A stretch of 64,000 nucleotides of DNA from Antedon mediterranea. Taxonomy: Eukaryota; Echinodermata; Crinoidea; Comatulida; Antedonidae. Made by a program: the position numbers and the translations under genes. How positions within the stretch are numbered: position 1 is the stretch's first letter; every line of letters begins with the position of its first letter. The notes beneath the pieces were generated by a model. It worked only from the letters and a program-made list of their open reading frames with translations, did no database searches and was not told where the DNA came from. Shown one piece after another: positions 36,801-49,700 of this stretch. The stretch is from positions 2,795,001 through 2,859,000 of the forward strand of contig NC_092674.1 in assembly GCF_964355755.1 (NCBI RefSeq). Direction: 5' to 3'.

Positions 36801-39800
36801 AGTTACACATTTCTAATATTTGATCTTTTGTCTGCTCAGTAATTTTGTTTAGAAGGACACATCTGTACTTCTTTCGAAACTCCCATAAGACATGTTTTAC
36901 AATCGTGCTTCCGCCAGCACCAGGTAGGTGAAACAGATGAAACCAACGAAATATTGCTTGGTTAAGCACTTTTTTCTGATGTGTTTGGTTAATCATGTTA
37001 TCAATTGCGTCTACTATTCTATTCTTGCCATCACGTTCACACACATGGTCATAGCCCATATCAGTGAACTTAAAATTCCAAAAGGAGAGTTTTTCTCCTC
37101 TGTAAAACTCTAACTCTGTATCTTTGCAGAAAGTATAGAAGTCTGGATTCTCTTCATTCATATCTGTGTTGTCACATTCATTATATGCAACAACAATAAA
37201 GTCCGTCCATTTCGAATCTTTCCATAATTGACATCCTTTGCCATTAACTGTTGGAAGAATGTAACTTGATTTTACATTTACACCTTGCATTTGTAAAATT
37301 ATATCATTCAAGCTTTTCAATGGAAGAACAGCTACTCTATCTTGTATTTCCTCAGGATTGCAGCATTTTTCGACGAGCTTACACCATTCCTTATAAACTC
37401 GGGAACTTTCGCAAATAAAAACCATATTTCTAATCCCAAAGTTTGTGTAAAACTTACGATATGCTTCACTCAGTACTTCAATGTTGTTAGGCAGCAAGAT
37501 AAAAATAACAAGACCTGTATCCTGTTGAATAACACTAATATTAGAAAAGAATTCAATAGCCTTATCCATATATTGGCTGCGTTCCTTAATCCACGTCATT
37601 CTGTCCATGGCATCGTCATCTTCCGTTCCTGTACGCCCGTTACAAAAGATCCATGCTGGAACTTCTCCGTAATTGATGTGAGATGGTGAAGTTACTGTGG
37701 CTAAATCATTTATGTCATAAAGATTTACCTTCTGTTTCAATCTCATTACCTTACATATGCCATTTTTATTTGAATTTTCATCAAAATCAAAGACAGCCTT
37801 CCATTTTACTTTACTAATAAACTCAAAAGTTTCATCAATGTTTTCAATGTCTGTACCAGGTACATTAACTACCAAGATTGCATTATAAACCAAATCAAAT
37901 GTTTTTTTCGATTGTGAGTCTCCAAAAAGCAATTCCCGAACCTTGTATTCGACTTCAGAAGCACATGATACATCGTGATCTGCCTTGGAACGTTTCTTCT
38001 TCCTTTTCTTGCTTGATTTACTTGCTTTACATTTTGGAATATTTTCCACTGCACCAATACTAGGCTGCAGGTCTTGTTTCGTTGATTTAATTAATGTATC
38101 AGTTTTAACAGAATCTGATGATGTAAGGTTTGCAGCTGACTTCTCAAGAATGTTTATCTGTTTGCTTCCTTTATCCTCATTTATCAGTCATATGGCCGAG
38201 CGGTTAAGGCAGGGGCGCCGTTTATCGTACCTAAAGAGCCAACAACAACATCGGCAAGGGTTCGAGGCCGACTCGCTCCTAGTTCTGGTGGTGGAACAAG
38301 TCTTCTCGGATAAGGACTATAAACCGTAGGTCCAGTGTACACAGTTATAACCTGTGTGTACTTTAAAGAACCCAGTTCATTATTCGAAAAAGAGTAGGGG
38401 GTTACCCCGGTGAACTGGTTCACACAATAGCGTCTGTATCAGGGGGATTACCACCTATCTGATAGGACAGTGATTAATTCACTATTGGTAATCCTTGGCC
38501 ACAGTGCCTAAAGACATAAAATAAAATAAAAAATTACACTTTGGAATGTGTATATCCATGCTCTTCTTCACTTGTTTAGGGTTTGTTTTAATATTTTCTA
38601 CTACTTTAGTTTTCTTTAATCCCGTTAAAGGTTCCAGTTTTTCTGAATCAGTTCTATATGTGAGTGTGACAGAATCGTCGGAACTTGTTATCCGTGTGTC
38701 TGAACTCTCCTTAACACATTTAGAACTTACTCCTGTAATTCCAATATCATCCACTCCTTCCTGTTCGATATTTTGAAACGTATGTGAAGATGAGGAAACT
38801 TCAGTTACACCAGGTTCAGGTTGCATTTCTCCGTCATTGAATCCCGTTCTTTCAGATTTCATTGATTTCGTTGCAGCAGTTGCTGAATTGATTTCAGCAT
38901 GTGTATTCACTTCTATAGGCTTTTTAATTTTTGCTGTTGGAGATTTTACATTTGTGTGAAAATCATACAAAATGACATCTGATTCTGAACTTTTCTCTAA
39001 ATATTTAGGCTTTACTTCAAAAGAAGCTGCGTCTAAAAATGTACTGCTTTCTCTGATTTCAGTATCAATGGACATTTTCTGCATATGCAAAACCAGCATA
39101 AGTGGACCAACTGGAAGATTGAAATCTTCTATAAAGTGCTCTTCTCGATATTGCAAAAATTTGAAACCATTCATATCCAAATGTGTAAATTTGTCTGCAT
39201 GTATAGGAGATAACCCTGCTCGTAATAATAATTTAGACACTGTTGTTGCACGACAGTCATCAGTTATAGGTTCCCAATTATCCTTTTGTCCTTCCAACAC
39301 CTCTTTTCTTTTCTTTTCTAGACTGTATTGAATCATGCGCAAGTCAGTCTTCTTAATTTCAAACTCTTTGAATATCTTGTCATGCTTATCTATAAGCAGA
39401 TTCTTTCCAATAAATTCCTGCTCATAAACCTGATTTGCAAGTTCTTTCAAACGAAGGTCCACTGAAAGCCATTCCCTCACCTCATTCCTATCCCACTCAG
39501 TTATTATCTTCTGGCTTTGGCCTTTAAACAAAAATAAAAGTTCACATACTATCTAAAAGTAATTGTTTAATGTTATATATAATGCCAGACTGAGGATACT
39601 ATACTTACCAACTTCTTTTAGTTTTGATAAAACTGCTGAGTACATGTTCTCGTCAATACGCGATGACAAAGTTTTGCAGAAGTGTTCAACTTCACTTTTT
39701 TCGACAAAGATCCTGGCTAGCTCTTGAATGAATTTTCCATTTTTGTGATTTTCCATCAGATTTTCTAAGGCATACGTATCATGAACTGCCACAATAATCT

Positions 39801-40374
39801 CTAACGATCCGGATGCTATACTTCGTAAGGCGAGACCCTTTCTTCGCATCAGAGCTTCAAGTTCAGACAGCTTCTCTAAAAATTCCTGATTAGTTTCTTC
39901 CCTGCATTTACCATCCAAGTTGTCTTCATAATATAAACCAAGGAGTAAAATCGCTCTCTGGACCGATTTCTGTTTACTCTCTCCTTGAACACTTTCATGG
40001 TTACCACGTTGTTCCTGTGTGTTTTCCTCGCTTCTTTTATGGATGTTGACTGTAATATCTATTTGTAACAAAATGAATATGGACACAATACAAAATAAGA
40101 GGTGCCATTTCGTTATATAGATTTGGTATGAAAATAAAACAAATTTAATTAATAATATATAATTTAATAGTTTATAACCCCAAATAAAAGCCAGTAGAAA
40201 TGCAATATGATTGGTCCTACATCTACTGTAAAAAATAATGTTACCAAAACAATTGTTCAAAACAATGTTGTTGTGTCCATCACATTGTATCTTTTCTTCT
40301 GATATGGTAAATTGTTTACCATCCTTAGTAACCACACGTTCTTCAGGTGAACTGCTGATATCTTGATCTGACAT
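33804..40374 (-). pseudogene. SAMD9-like copy A, disrupted
   Basis: Exons by comparison with copy B (minus): 40374-40245, 40058-39609, 39521-34203 (interrupted), 33926-33804. Same order as B: MSDQD start; TRADD-N-like segment in exon 2 (GSLEIIVAVHDTYALENLME); two SAM-like domains at the start of exon 3; Lys-rich linker; SAMD9 core with P-loop LPGAGGSTIVKH (about 36900-36930); TPR-like region; C-terminal VHFFLGNGKG and VFYIGFSWSGPVAYYVK. Two lesions: an S1 SINE at about 38186-38534 brings in-frame stops, and at about 36190-36206 the sequence is 2 nt shorter than B, giving ATA-TGA after LMSTVD. Without them about 1,700-1,800 residues would be coded. Long intact frames (349, 617 and 681 codons) show the damage is recent, or partly assembly error or an intron. 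Alternative: a working gene with a 396-nt intron around the SINE, plus one sequencing error. Confidence 0.75.
38186..38534 (+). mobile_element. tRNA-Leu-derived SINE (S1 subfamily) in SAMD9-like copy A
   Basis: Best-preserved head in the window: A box TGGCCGAGCGGTTAAGGC and B box GGTTCGAGGCC. The shared body follows (TCTTCTCGGATAAGGACTAT, GGGGGTTACCCCGGTGAACT), then a subfamily 3' part (GGTAATCCTTGGCCACAGTG, CCTAAAGACATAAAATAAAA). Antisense to the host gene. No target duplication is evident. The minus frame 38184-38423 is only SINE read backwards. Confidence 0.88.
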
Positions 40375-40456
40375 GGTGTTCACACTGATCTAGGCGTAAA
40401 CACACTAGGACCTATAGTCAGGTGGCTTAACAACAAACAAGGCCAACAGCCATTAA

Positions 40457-41199
40457 GTCGCGTGCTACAATGCATAGTGATACCGGACCGACAGACAGAC
40501 CGACGGACAGACCGACAGACAGACAGACAGACCGACCGACCGACATAGTGAACTATACTGACCGAAATTACTGAACATGTTTAAAAATGTTGAAATGTTT
40601 AAAAACATTTATATTTTTTTAATTTACTTTTGACGTGCTCGTATAACGTAATTTCGAGTTGAAAAGTAAGTCAAGAAAACAGAAATCGGGCAAAAAAAAT
40701 GCGCAATAACATTTAACGCGCAGTGCGCGCGCAAAAATATGCGCACTCATGACAATTTTGTAAATGCTTAAAATTGCCTGAAACGTACTCTTATTTCATC
40801 GAAAATAAATTTTGAAAATTTTAAGCGCGCATACGCATGCGTTACATGCGCTACGCACGTAATTGTAATTGCCCTGAAATTTATGAGTACCAAATTTTAT
40901 TTAATTGTGATTCATGGTTGTGAAGATATGATTACAAACGTGATTTCGTTAAATCGTGCGTAGACCGCGTAATTTTTTATTGCGCACCGTGAAAACATAA
41001 CCACATTGATTCCTGGCCATAAGGAATATACTGTGAAAAATTGACCTAGCTAGATTAAACTGATATCAAGATAAGGTCAGAAAGCGATAAAACGCATAGT
41101 GATACCGGACCGACAGACAGACCGACAGACAGACAGACAGACAGACAGACCGACCAACCGACCGACATAGTGAACTATAGAGTCGCTTCCACGCGACTA
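40457..41199. mobile_element. Inverted-repeat element family M4 with GACA/GACC tracts
   Basis: Ends AGTCGCGTGC (40458) and CACGCGACT (about 41190). The phrase CATAGTGATACCGGACCGAC, followed by a GACA/GACC microsatellite and then GACATAGTGAACTATA, occurs twice (40480-40560, 41095-41180). The centre is rich in GCGCGC-type words. A short relative lies at 57606-57684. It sits just upstream of SAMD9-like copy A. Confidence 0.6.
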
Positions 41200-43760
41200 A
41201 AAATAAGGAAATCGTTACACGGTGGACAAAAGCGCCAAATTGCATTTTGGCCGCCATCTTGGAAAATCGGAAGCTGCTCGGGTGGCTCCTAGGCAAAAAT
41301 CAATTAGTACGTCTGAAAGAAGCCTCATGCAAAATTTGGTGCTTTTGTCCAACGTGTAACGTTTTAGTCGCTAAGCCACCTGACTACTAGTAGTAAACTA
41401 TCATCCAAAATATCCTAAAATTAACCATGTCAACACTGGGTTGGAGAAAGGCTGCAATATTGGACTATATGGATGTGTAATCACAATCAGACAGACTTCT
41501 TCATAATCAGTACTTAATGGTTAGAAACAGGACAACTTCGCCTATAAACCCAGTAGCCTACCGTTATAATTACTCATTCCTGAAAACTACTTCATCATTC
41601 AACATTTTATGTTATGGACCCAGCATATGCTATAACGGGCCTCTGGTTTGTTTGGAGTAAATTAACACGTATAGGATGATATAAAATAAATAAATGAAAT
41701 CTTTAGCAATTTAATAGGTTCAACCTACCGAATTCAGTTCTATAACCATGCCAGTATCATACCTATAGGTAAAGTTAGGGTAATCGTTTCGCCTATATAC
41801 CTCAGTACCCACTGCAAAACATGTATTATAATAATATAATAATATGGTCTATTATTGTTATTGCGCTCCGACCAAGTATCGATTGTCTACACCTATGATA
41901 CGTGTTACATTTGAAATTCCAATTTCTATTATCATCAGTGTACGGTACTAACAAAGTCGGTTGATCAATAATTATTATACAGTCAAAATGTCAATATGAC
42001 CTAAGCAGTAAATAATACAAGCAAAACAGAAAGAGTTTTTATTATTGAGTGGTGCCGGAGCTTTTTCTTTAAACAATTCAATTCATAATACAAAAATCAA
42101 TGTGTTAATATGTAAACAAATGAACAAATCTCTTTTAAAAAGTGTATGTAAACAGATGATGAAAACAAATATAATGTTAATATAATACTATGTATAGTGT
42201 ATTGAAATTAAAATGAAAAATATATGTAAAGAGAACATATGTATGGAAATAAAAGTAGAATGAACCCACATAAGATTAAAAAAAACCAAATTCAATTCAT
42301 GTTGTCCAGATATACAAATGTAAATGGAAGTTTACTCTCATTTTGAGAATAACAACAGTATAAAAAGTAGTAGATCTATGTATCTTGAAAATAGTCTTTT
42401 TTCCAAACCAATAATTAGTAAAAACTAACCTTGACAAATAATAACGATCTATCATCAAACAGACTGACCTCTAGAGGGCCTATTCTGTTTAATGACAGGG
42501 TCATACACGTGACTGAGTTGGTGGGTGCCCTCGTCTCTGTTGATGATTTGGTTTCCTCGTCTGCGGATCCAGATGACCCTGTCATTAAACAGAATAGGCC
42601 CTCTAGAGGTCAGTCTGTTTGATGATAGATCGTCATTATTTCTGAAGAAGCTGTCCGATCAGGACAGCGAAACTGTCAAGGTTAGTTTTTACTAATTATA
42701 TTGGTTTGGAAAAAAGAATATTTTCAAGATACTACAAACCAGATGAACATTTTCAATCATAGTAGATCTATACATTCAATCGAATTGAATTTAAGAATTT
42801 CACTATGAATTGTTTAAAAAGGCATCAATATTATTTTAAGACAATGAATGTTAATAATTTTTAAAATAAATGTAAATATACATGCTTTTCTTTGAACAAG
42901 TTTTAAATTTGCATAAATGACAATACATGAGACTAATTTTTGGTATTACTGTATTACATATTTTTGTAAAACTTTTCAAAGAATAAAAAAAACTGTTGTC
43001 ACTCGCCACTGGAAGCGCAGCCTTTTTTAAAAATGGAAAACCCGTAGCTAGAAGCTTTGTAGGCCTACTGTGACAGCATGAATTGTTTTTCTTCTCAAAT
43101 TCATGTGTCCCGTCAACATTCAATTACCGGCGCGGTGCTGTTTTTTTTTAAAAAAAAAGGTCACCGCTCGAAAAGTTAACTTTGCAACAAAAGTATAGAT
43201 ATACACACTATCATTTATTAAAATAATTACTGTTTGATTGATTCCAAGTATAGGCCTATATCGAGGCATTTCTAAAAATTGTTAATGCTAATAAAACAGA
43301 TAATTAAAAAAATATTATTTTTTAATTATATATATTAATTATAATAATTACTGTAGGTCTAAAAATAATAATAATATTAAATAATAATGGAAATTTGAGT
43401 GGTTAGCCTCCATTAATTGCAAAAGTAATTCTCATAGAACATTTTTTGAATGAAATAGTTAAGGGCTAATATCAAAACTAACGGATACATTTAAACAAAT
43501 TAATCAGCCGTGCAACGATACCCATCACCTAGTAGACTATCAAAATAACCAAAGAAAATAATCATCACGATGCCTGTATTAAATTAAATTACACAAAATT
43601 ACTGTATGATAAATTAAATTAAATTACCAGTGAAAAGATTATCTACTTCTAGGCCTACTATTAAAAAAACATAGGCCTGTATTCTGATATTTTAAGTGTT
43701 CAAAGAAAAATTCAGTAAAGCAGTTTTACTGCCTATGTCATCAGGAAAAGAGCTTAGAGT
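41200..43760. other. Spacer between the two SAMD9-like genes
   Basis: Contains the large inverted repeat at 42368-42736 and a retroposon-like tail near 41590-41700 (ATAAAATAAATAAATGAAAT). The rest is AT-rich. No further exon of either SAMD9-like gene is visible. The minus frame at 42851-43123 has no domain. Confidence 0.5.
42368..42736. repeat. Large inverted repeat with hammerhead-like insert
   Basis: The left arm runs from GTATCTTGAAAATAGTC to AATGACAGGGTCAT (about 42378-42505). The right arm is its inverse, from ATGACCCTGTCATT to TATTTTCAAGATAC (about 42570-42732). The right arm alone carries an extra 33 bp: CTGAAGA (42642), stem GCTGTCC, loop, GGACAGC, then GAAAC (42669), which matches the CUGANGA/GAAA core layout of hammerhead ribozymes found in Penelope-like elements. 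Confidence 0.75.
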
Positions 43761-46700
43761 CTAGATCTCTTCCATATCTATCTGCTTTTTGAAATCATCT
43801 TCTAATTTTTTCATTTGCTGTTTGAAATCATGTTCTCTTCTCAGCTTTGCTTCCTGAAAATGAGAAAAAGATATCAAAATAGTTTTTCCAATTAGGGCCT
43901 ATGTTCTAAATGAAGAGGCCAAATCTTTGTAAAGAAATGCTACTTATTTGCTACCGTATTCAAAATGAAATCTAGAAGCATGTTGGTAACTGGAAACTAA
44001 TAACGATACAGTTATAAATCACATAAAGATGCTCATTAATAACAAACCTGATTTTGTTCCAGTTTTTTTCCTTGTCTAACCTTCATCTTAAGTGCTTCAA
44101 TTTCAATTACTTTCTTGTTAAGATCCTTGCGTTTCTTATGATATTCATCTACACTTATTTGGTGTACAACTTGCTTCTCTGTTCTTGAAAAAGCAGAGGG
44201 TCTCCATTCATCATGAGTCTGTCTGTATGTCATAGGCTCTGGTAAATGTGATGCTGCCTTTGGTTTTACGTAATATGCCACTGGTCCTCCCCAGCTAAAG
44301 CCAATGTAAAACACAACTTCTTCCCGACTTGCAAATGTTATGTTACTTGATGAAGCAAGTGGAAATTGAATGGATTCATCCATATAATCGTGTTTAAATA
44401 TTATGTTGTTAGTTTCTGATAAGGTACCTTCAACCTTTAACAAATTCTCTTTGACGTAAGCACTATGCCAGACTTGATCCTTTTCCAATCTAATTTGGGA
44501 TGATGATATTTTGGTTTGGTGTACCAGTGCTCTAAGACCCTTTCCATTTCCAAGGAAAAAGTGAACCAATGGCCTTTTACGAATTCGCTGACTTTTCAAA
44601 TGAGGTCCGTAAACTAGATGTCCATCTTCTTGTTTATCCTGTCTCAGTAACAAATTCCAGCGTCGTCGGGTTTCAAGTAGAGATTTCTTCATCAGACTGT
44701 TATCATATTCGTCTGCAGGTTGACCTCGTGGCCAAAGCAGCATAAGCAGATATACTGGTGCAAATAAAGTAAAGCTTCCTTCTTGTCGGTCACATTGATA
44801 AAATTCCTTAGCAAGGTCTATCATTTCTGTGACAGACGGTAAACTGTACTGACTTTTCTTCACATTCGTTATTGTTGATAACGCTAAGTTGGTCTGTATT
44901 ATTATTTTCAAATCGAATGCAGAGTAAGGGTTATTTTCTAACAGTAACTTTCTAATCTCTAACAATTTCTCTGTTTCCATCTCGAACAGCTTTCTGCCAC
45001 TGGTGCCAATAAGCTTTCGCGCTTTTAAACGACGTAGGTCATTTGCTGTTTCTACTGATACCTTGATTTCCTTATCAAGATCAATACAACCAAAATGTGT
45101 GTCCCATGAGCATAAGTAAGAAGCAATTAGCCTTTGTAGCTTGAAAGATTCATCAAGTTTTGTAAAGTTAGACCACTCCTTTTGGTATGTTAAATGATTG
45201 TTCATTGTATCAATAGCCTTGTGAACATTTCTCATCAAACCTTTCATTTTCATATGATGTTCAGCCCATTTGGCTAACACATCTGGTTTATAATCCTTGT
45301 CAACCAAGTAACGCTGTAAAATATTACGACCAGCAGGAGTTTGTTTAAATACATCAAGGCAGGCAAGAACATCTAACATCTTGAATGTAATATCAACTTC
45401 GCCAGAAAAAGTTGACATGCTTTTGTTATCATCAATTTCTTGAGATTTATGAAAAGTATCTATGCCATTAAAAGCTAGTTGCAAAAGTTTACAACTATCA
45501 TCTATGCCAAGTAACTCATTTTTTACAACATATTTGTTATAGAACGCTTTTATCAGTTCGTTTTTATAGATCTGTCCCTTTGTATCCAAAAGAAAAGAGT
45601 TGTTCCCTCTCATGCCAATAGCTATCTCTATATACTCTAACGCTTTGGAGTGATCTTCTATTATCATACTGTAGTACCTTGCAACTTGTTGAGCAATCAT
45701 GGGATCTTGTAGGATATGGAATCCTTCAATAAGCACATAACATGCATATTCCTTGTCAACATCTTTTATTGCCAATATAAGAGCAGAAAAGGGTTGCTTT
45801 ACAAAGGAAAGAAACCCTGTTTGATTTCTCTTTATAAGGAGATCATGTGTTTGTGCAGCAAGATATTTTCGACTATATGATTTTGCAGTGAGTAATTTGG
45901 ACTTCAAAAAATGTGTCACTAAGGAACTCAGAGATACTGAGTTTGCATCTACACGCAGGATAAAATCAGCTACAATTGGATGAACAATCTTTAATCCTTG
46001 TACAGCTCCCAGCTCATTTATGTTAACTGTACTCATCAGAAGAGAACAGCCGTCTGATATATTGTGTTCCCATGGACATTCTCGTCCTTTCTTTACAGAA
46101 AAGGCAAACCCAATGAACTCATCACAGCATGGGATCGGAATAGCGGAATCACGTTCAAACTTGCTGAATAATGAACAAAATCTGACTAATTCAAATTCTT
46201 GTGGATGCTGTTCTTTAAGATCATCAAGAACTCTGCCGACTGTATGCTCTACGTACTCAGATTGAAAGTCTTCCTTCATCACCATAAAAGCAAGAAGACG
46301 ATCCGGCTTAAAATCTTTGTCATCATCACTTTTCATTCTTCTTTCAAGCTGATCATGCTTTGCCTGAAACCATTTTTTTTCTTTGTCACTCAGTGAGTGC
46401 TCTAAAAAGAATGCTTTCTCTTTGTTACCATATTTATCTTCTTTGATATCACCTTTTGACATATATCTTTTACAATTCAAAATTATACACGTACGTCCTG
46501 GAATGTGTTTGGTACTGTATTCTAATGAAACAACCATGGCTGTCAAATCATCATAGAAAATATTATCGCTAACAATAACAAGAGGTAAACAAACTCTTTT
46601 ACCATTGTAATCTCGTTCTCCATAGTTCCACATGTCTAATATTTGTGCTTCGGTCTGATCAGTAATCTTATTTAAAAGAATACATCTGTATCTTTGCCGA

Positions 46701-49700
46701 AACTCCCATAGAATATGCTTGACAACAGTACTTCCACCAGCTCCAGGTTGGTGAAACAAGTGAAACCAATGAAAAACTGCTTGGCCAAGTGTTTTGACCG
46801 GCTGAGTTGGTTGTTTAATTTCGTTCTCAATTGCCTCTACCATGCTATATTTGACATCTCGTTGGCATACATGATCGAATTTGAAATTCCAAAATGAGAG
46901 TTTTTCCCCTCTATAAAAATTCAACTCGGTATCTTTACAGAATGTTTCGAAGTCCGGATGTTCTTTGTTCATATCTGTGTTGTCACATTCGTTGTATGCA
47001 ATCACCGATAAATCAACCCATTTAGATTTGTCTTTTTCCAACAGGTTACATCTTTTCCCATTAACTGTTGGCAACATGTAATCCGATTTCAAATTTACAC
47101 CTTGCATTCGTAAGATTATGTCATTGAAAATGTGGAATGGAACAACGACTAATCTTTCTTCTAGCTTTTCTTGATGACAGTACCGTCTCACTTGTTTACA
47201 CCATTGATCGAAAACCTGTCTCTGTTCACATATAAAGATGATACGATGGATGCCAAAGTCGGTATAGAACTTACGGAATGCTTCACTCAATACTTCAATG
47301 TTGTTAGGCAACAAGATAAAAATTACAAGACCTGAATCCTGTCGAATAATACAAGTATTTGAAAAGAATTCAACAGCCTTATCCATAGCTTGACTGCGTT
47401 TCTCGATCCAGGACATTCTGTCCATTTGTGAAACATCAATATCTGATCGCCCATTACAAAATACCCATGTTGGAACTTCTGCATAATTTATTTCAGATGG
47501 TGAAGTTACCTTGGCTATGTCTGTTATGCCGTAAAGATTTACCTCCTGTTTTGATCTCATTGACTTGCAGATGCCACTTTTGTTCGAATTAGCATCAAAA
47601 TCAAAGACAGCCTTCCATTTTACTTTTGATATAAACTCAAAAGTTTTATCGACATTTGGAATTTTCGTACCAGGTACATCAATTACAAGGATCGCATCAT
47701 AAACTATATCAAATGTAGTTTTTAATTGTGAGTCTTCAAGCAGCAATTCCCGAATTTTGTGTTCAGCTTCAGAATAATCTGATATATCCGTTGTTGTGAC
47801 ACGTTTCTTCTTCTTTTTCTTGCTCGATTTATTTTCTTTAAACACATGTTTGTCACGTGTGTCGTATTCTTGTTTATTGCTCTGTATACTTTTTGGGACT
47901 TTCGCTATTGCACCAATACCAGTTTGCAGCTCTTTTCTATCAGTTCCAAGTTGTGTTGATTTGATTGTTTTGTCAGTTGCAACTGAATACAAAAGGGAAT
48001 TCCCTGTTTTACCACCTAATCCTGATTGAGATTCTCTCTCTTCTCCATCACCTCTATTATCACAGCCTTCAGATTGCGAGTCAATGTTTGAAGCAGAATT
48101 ATCGGCAAAGGTCGGGCGTGTGCCCAGACTTTCCTTGAAACATTTAGACTTCAACTCTGTATTTTCAATCTTCTGCTCTTCTTTTTGCTGAGTGTTTATT
48201 TCAATGTTGTTAATACTTTCTTCTGAAGTAGCATCTTCTTTTTTAATTCCTGCTGTTGGAGATTTGACGTTTGTAGAACTGTCAGAAATGGCTATATCTG
48301 TATTTGGACTTGGACCAAACTCCTCCACATCTTTCTCATTTTGAATGTTAGACTTACTGACAGCGCCATGTAATACTTTACTGCTTTCTCTAATTTCTGC
48401 ATCACTGGACAATGTCTGGGGAACTTGTGATATGTTCTGCATATGTAAAACCAACAATAGTGGTCCACTTGTCAGATTAAAATCTTCCACAAAGTGCTCT
48501 TCTCGATATTTCAAAAACTTAACACCAGTCATATCCATGTTTGCAAATTTTTCTGCGTGAATCGGAGGTAATCCTGCCTGAAATAATAATTCAGATACTC
48601 TTGTTGCACTACAGTCATTAGTTACAGTTTTCCAACTATCCTCTTTTCCTTCCGGTAAATCTTTCCTTTTCTCTTCTAGACTGTATTGAATCATGCGCAA
48701 GTCGGTCTTTTTAAGTTTAAACTCCTTGAATATCTTGTCGTGCTTATCTATAAGCAGATTCTGTCCAATATATTCCTGCTCATAAACCTGATTTGCGATT
48801 TCTTCTTTCAGACAAAGTTCCATTGAGAGCCATTCTCTCACTCGGTTCCTATCCCACTCGGATATTAACTGATGGCTTTGACCTTAAATGATAAAGTGTT
48901 AAAATGATATCTAAATTGAACACAACTATATGATGGCCATTGATTAATTTACCATTAGTAATTCTTGGCCACATGTGCCTAAATACATTTTTAAAAAATA
49001 AATAAATAAATTGAACCCAACAAATGTAAATGTATCTTTATTATATTACTGCATGAACAGCTGATAAGTTGAGTTACATGCACTTATAATACTGAACAGG
49101 AAATATAAGATAATTAATTGTCTACCCATGAAATGGCGTTGTGAACTCAATATATGAATTGAACCAAATGATCCAATTAAACGATTAAATGATTCAGTAA
49201 ATTTAAAAACAGTCATATGTACTTAAATTACCATAGAAAGCAGCATTCCTGATGAATACTTACCAACTGGTTTTAGTTTTGATAAAACTGCTGTGTACAT
49301 GTTCTCGTCAATGTTCGATGACCAACTTCTGCAAAAGCGTTCAACTTTGCTTTCTGTGGCGAAGATTTTCGCAAGCTCTAGAATAACTTTTCCACTTCTG
49401 TGATTTTCCATCAGTTTTTCTAAGGCATACGTGTCATGAACTGCCACAGTGATCTCCAACGATCCTGATCTTATACTTTGTAAATCGAGGCCCATTTTTC
49501 GCATCATAGCGTTAAGTTCAGAGATCTTCTCTAAAAGTACTTGCCTAGATTCTTCATCGCATTGACCGTCCAAATTCTCTGAGTAAAACCAAATAGTACG
49601 TAGTAACTCTTTCTCGACCGTTTTTGGTTTATGTTGCTCTTGGTTGTGTTCAGGGTTACGTTGTTTGTCCTTATTTTCAAGTTGTTTGTTTTTGTTGTTG

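Noticed and set aside
38194-38280. Leucine tRNA gene on the plus strand
   Set aside because: A and B boxes are present, but there is no acceptor stem or anticodon arm, and the SINE body follows directly.
42431-42622. 63-codon plus-strand frame
   Set aside because: Lies wholly within the two arms and loop of the large inverted repeat.
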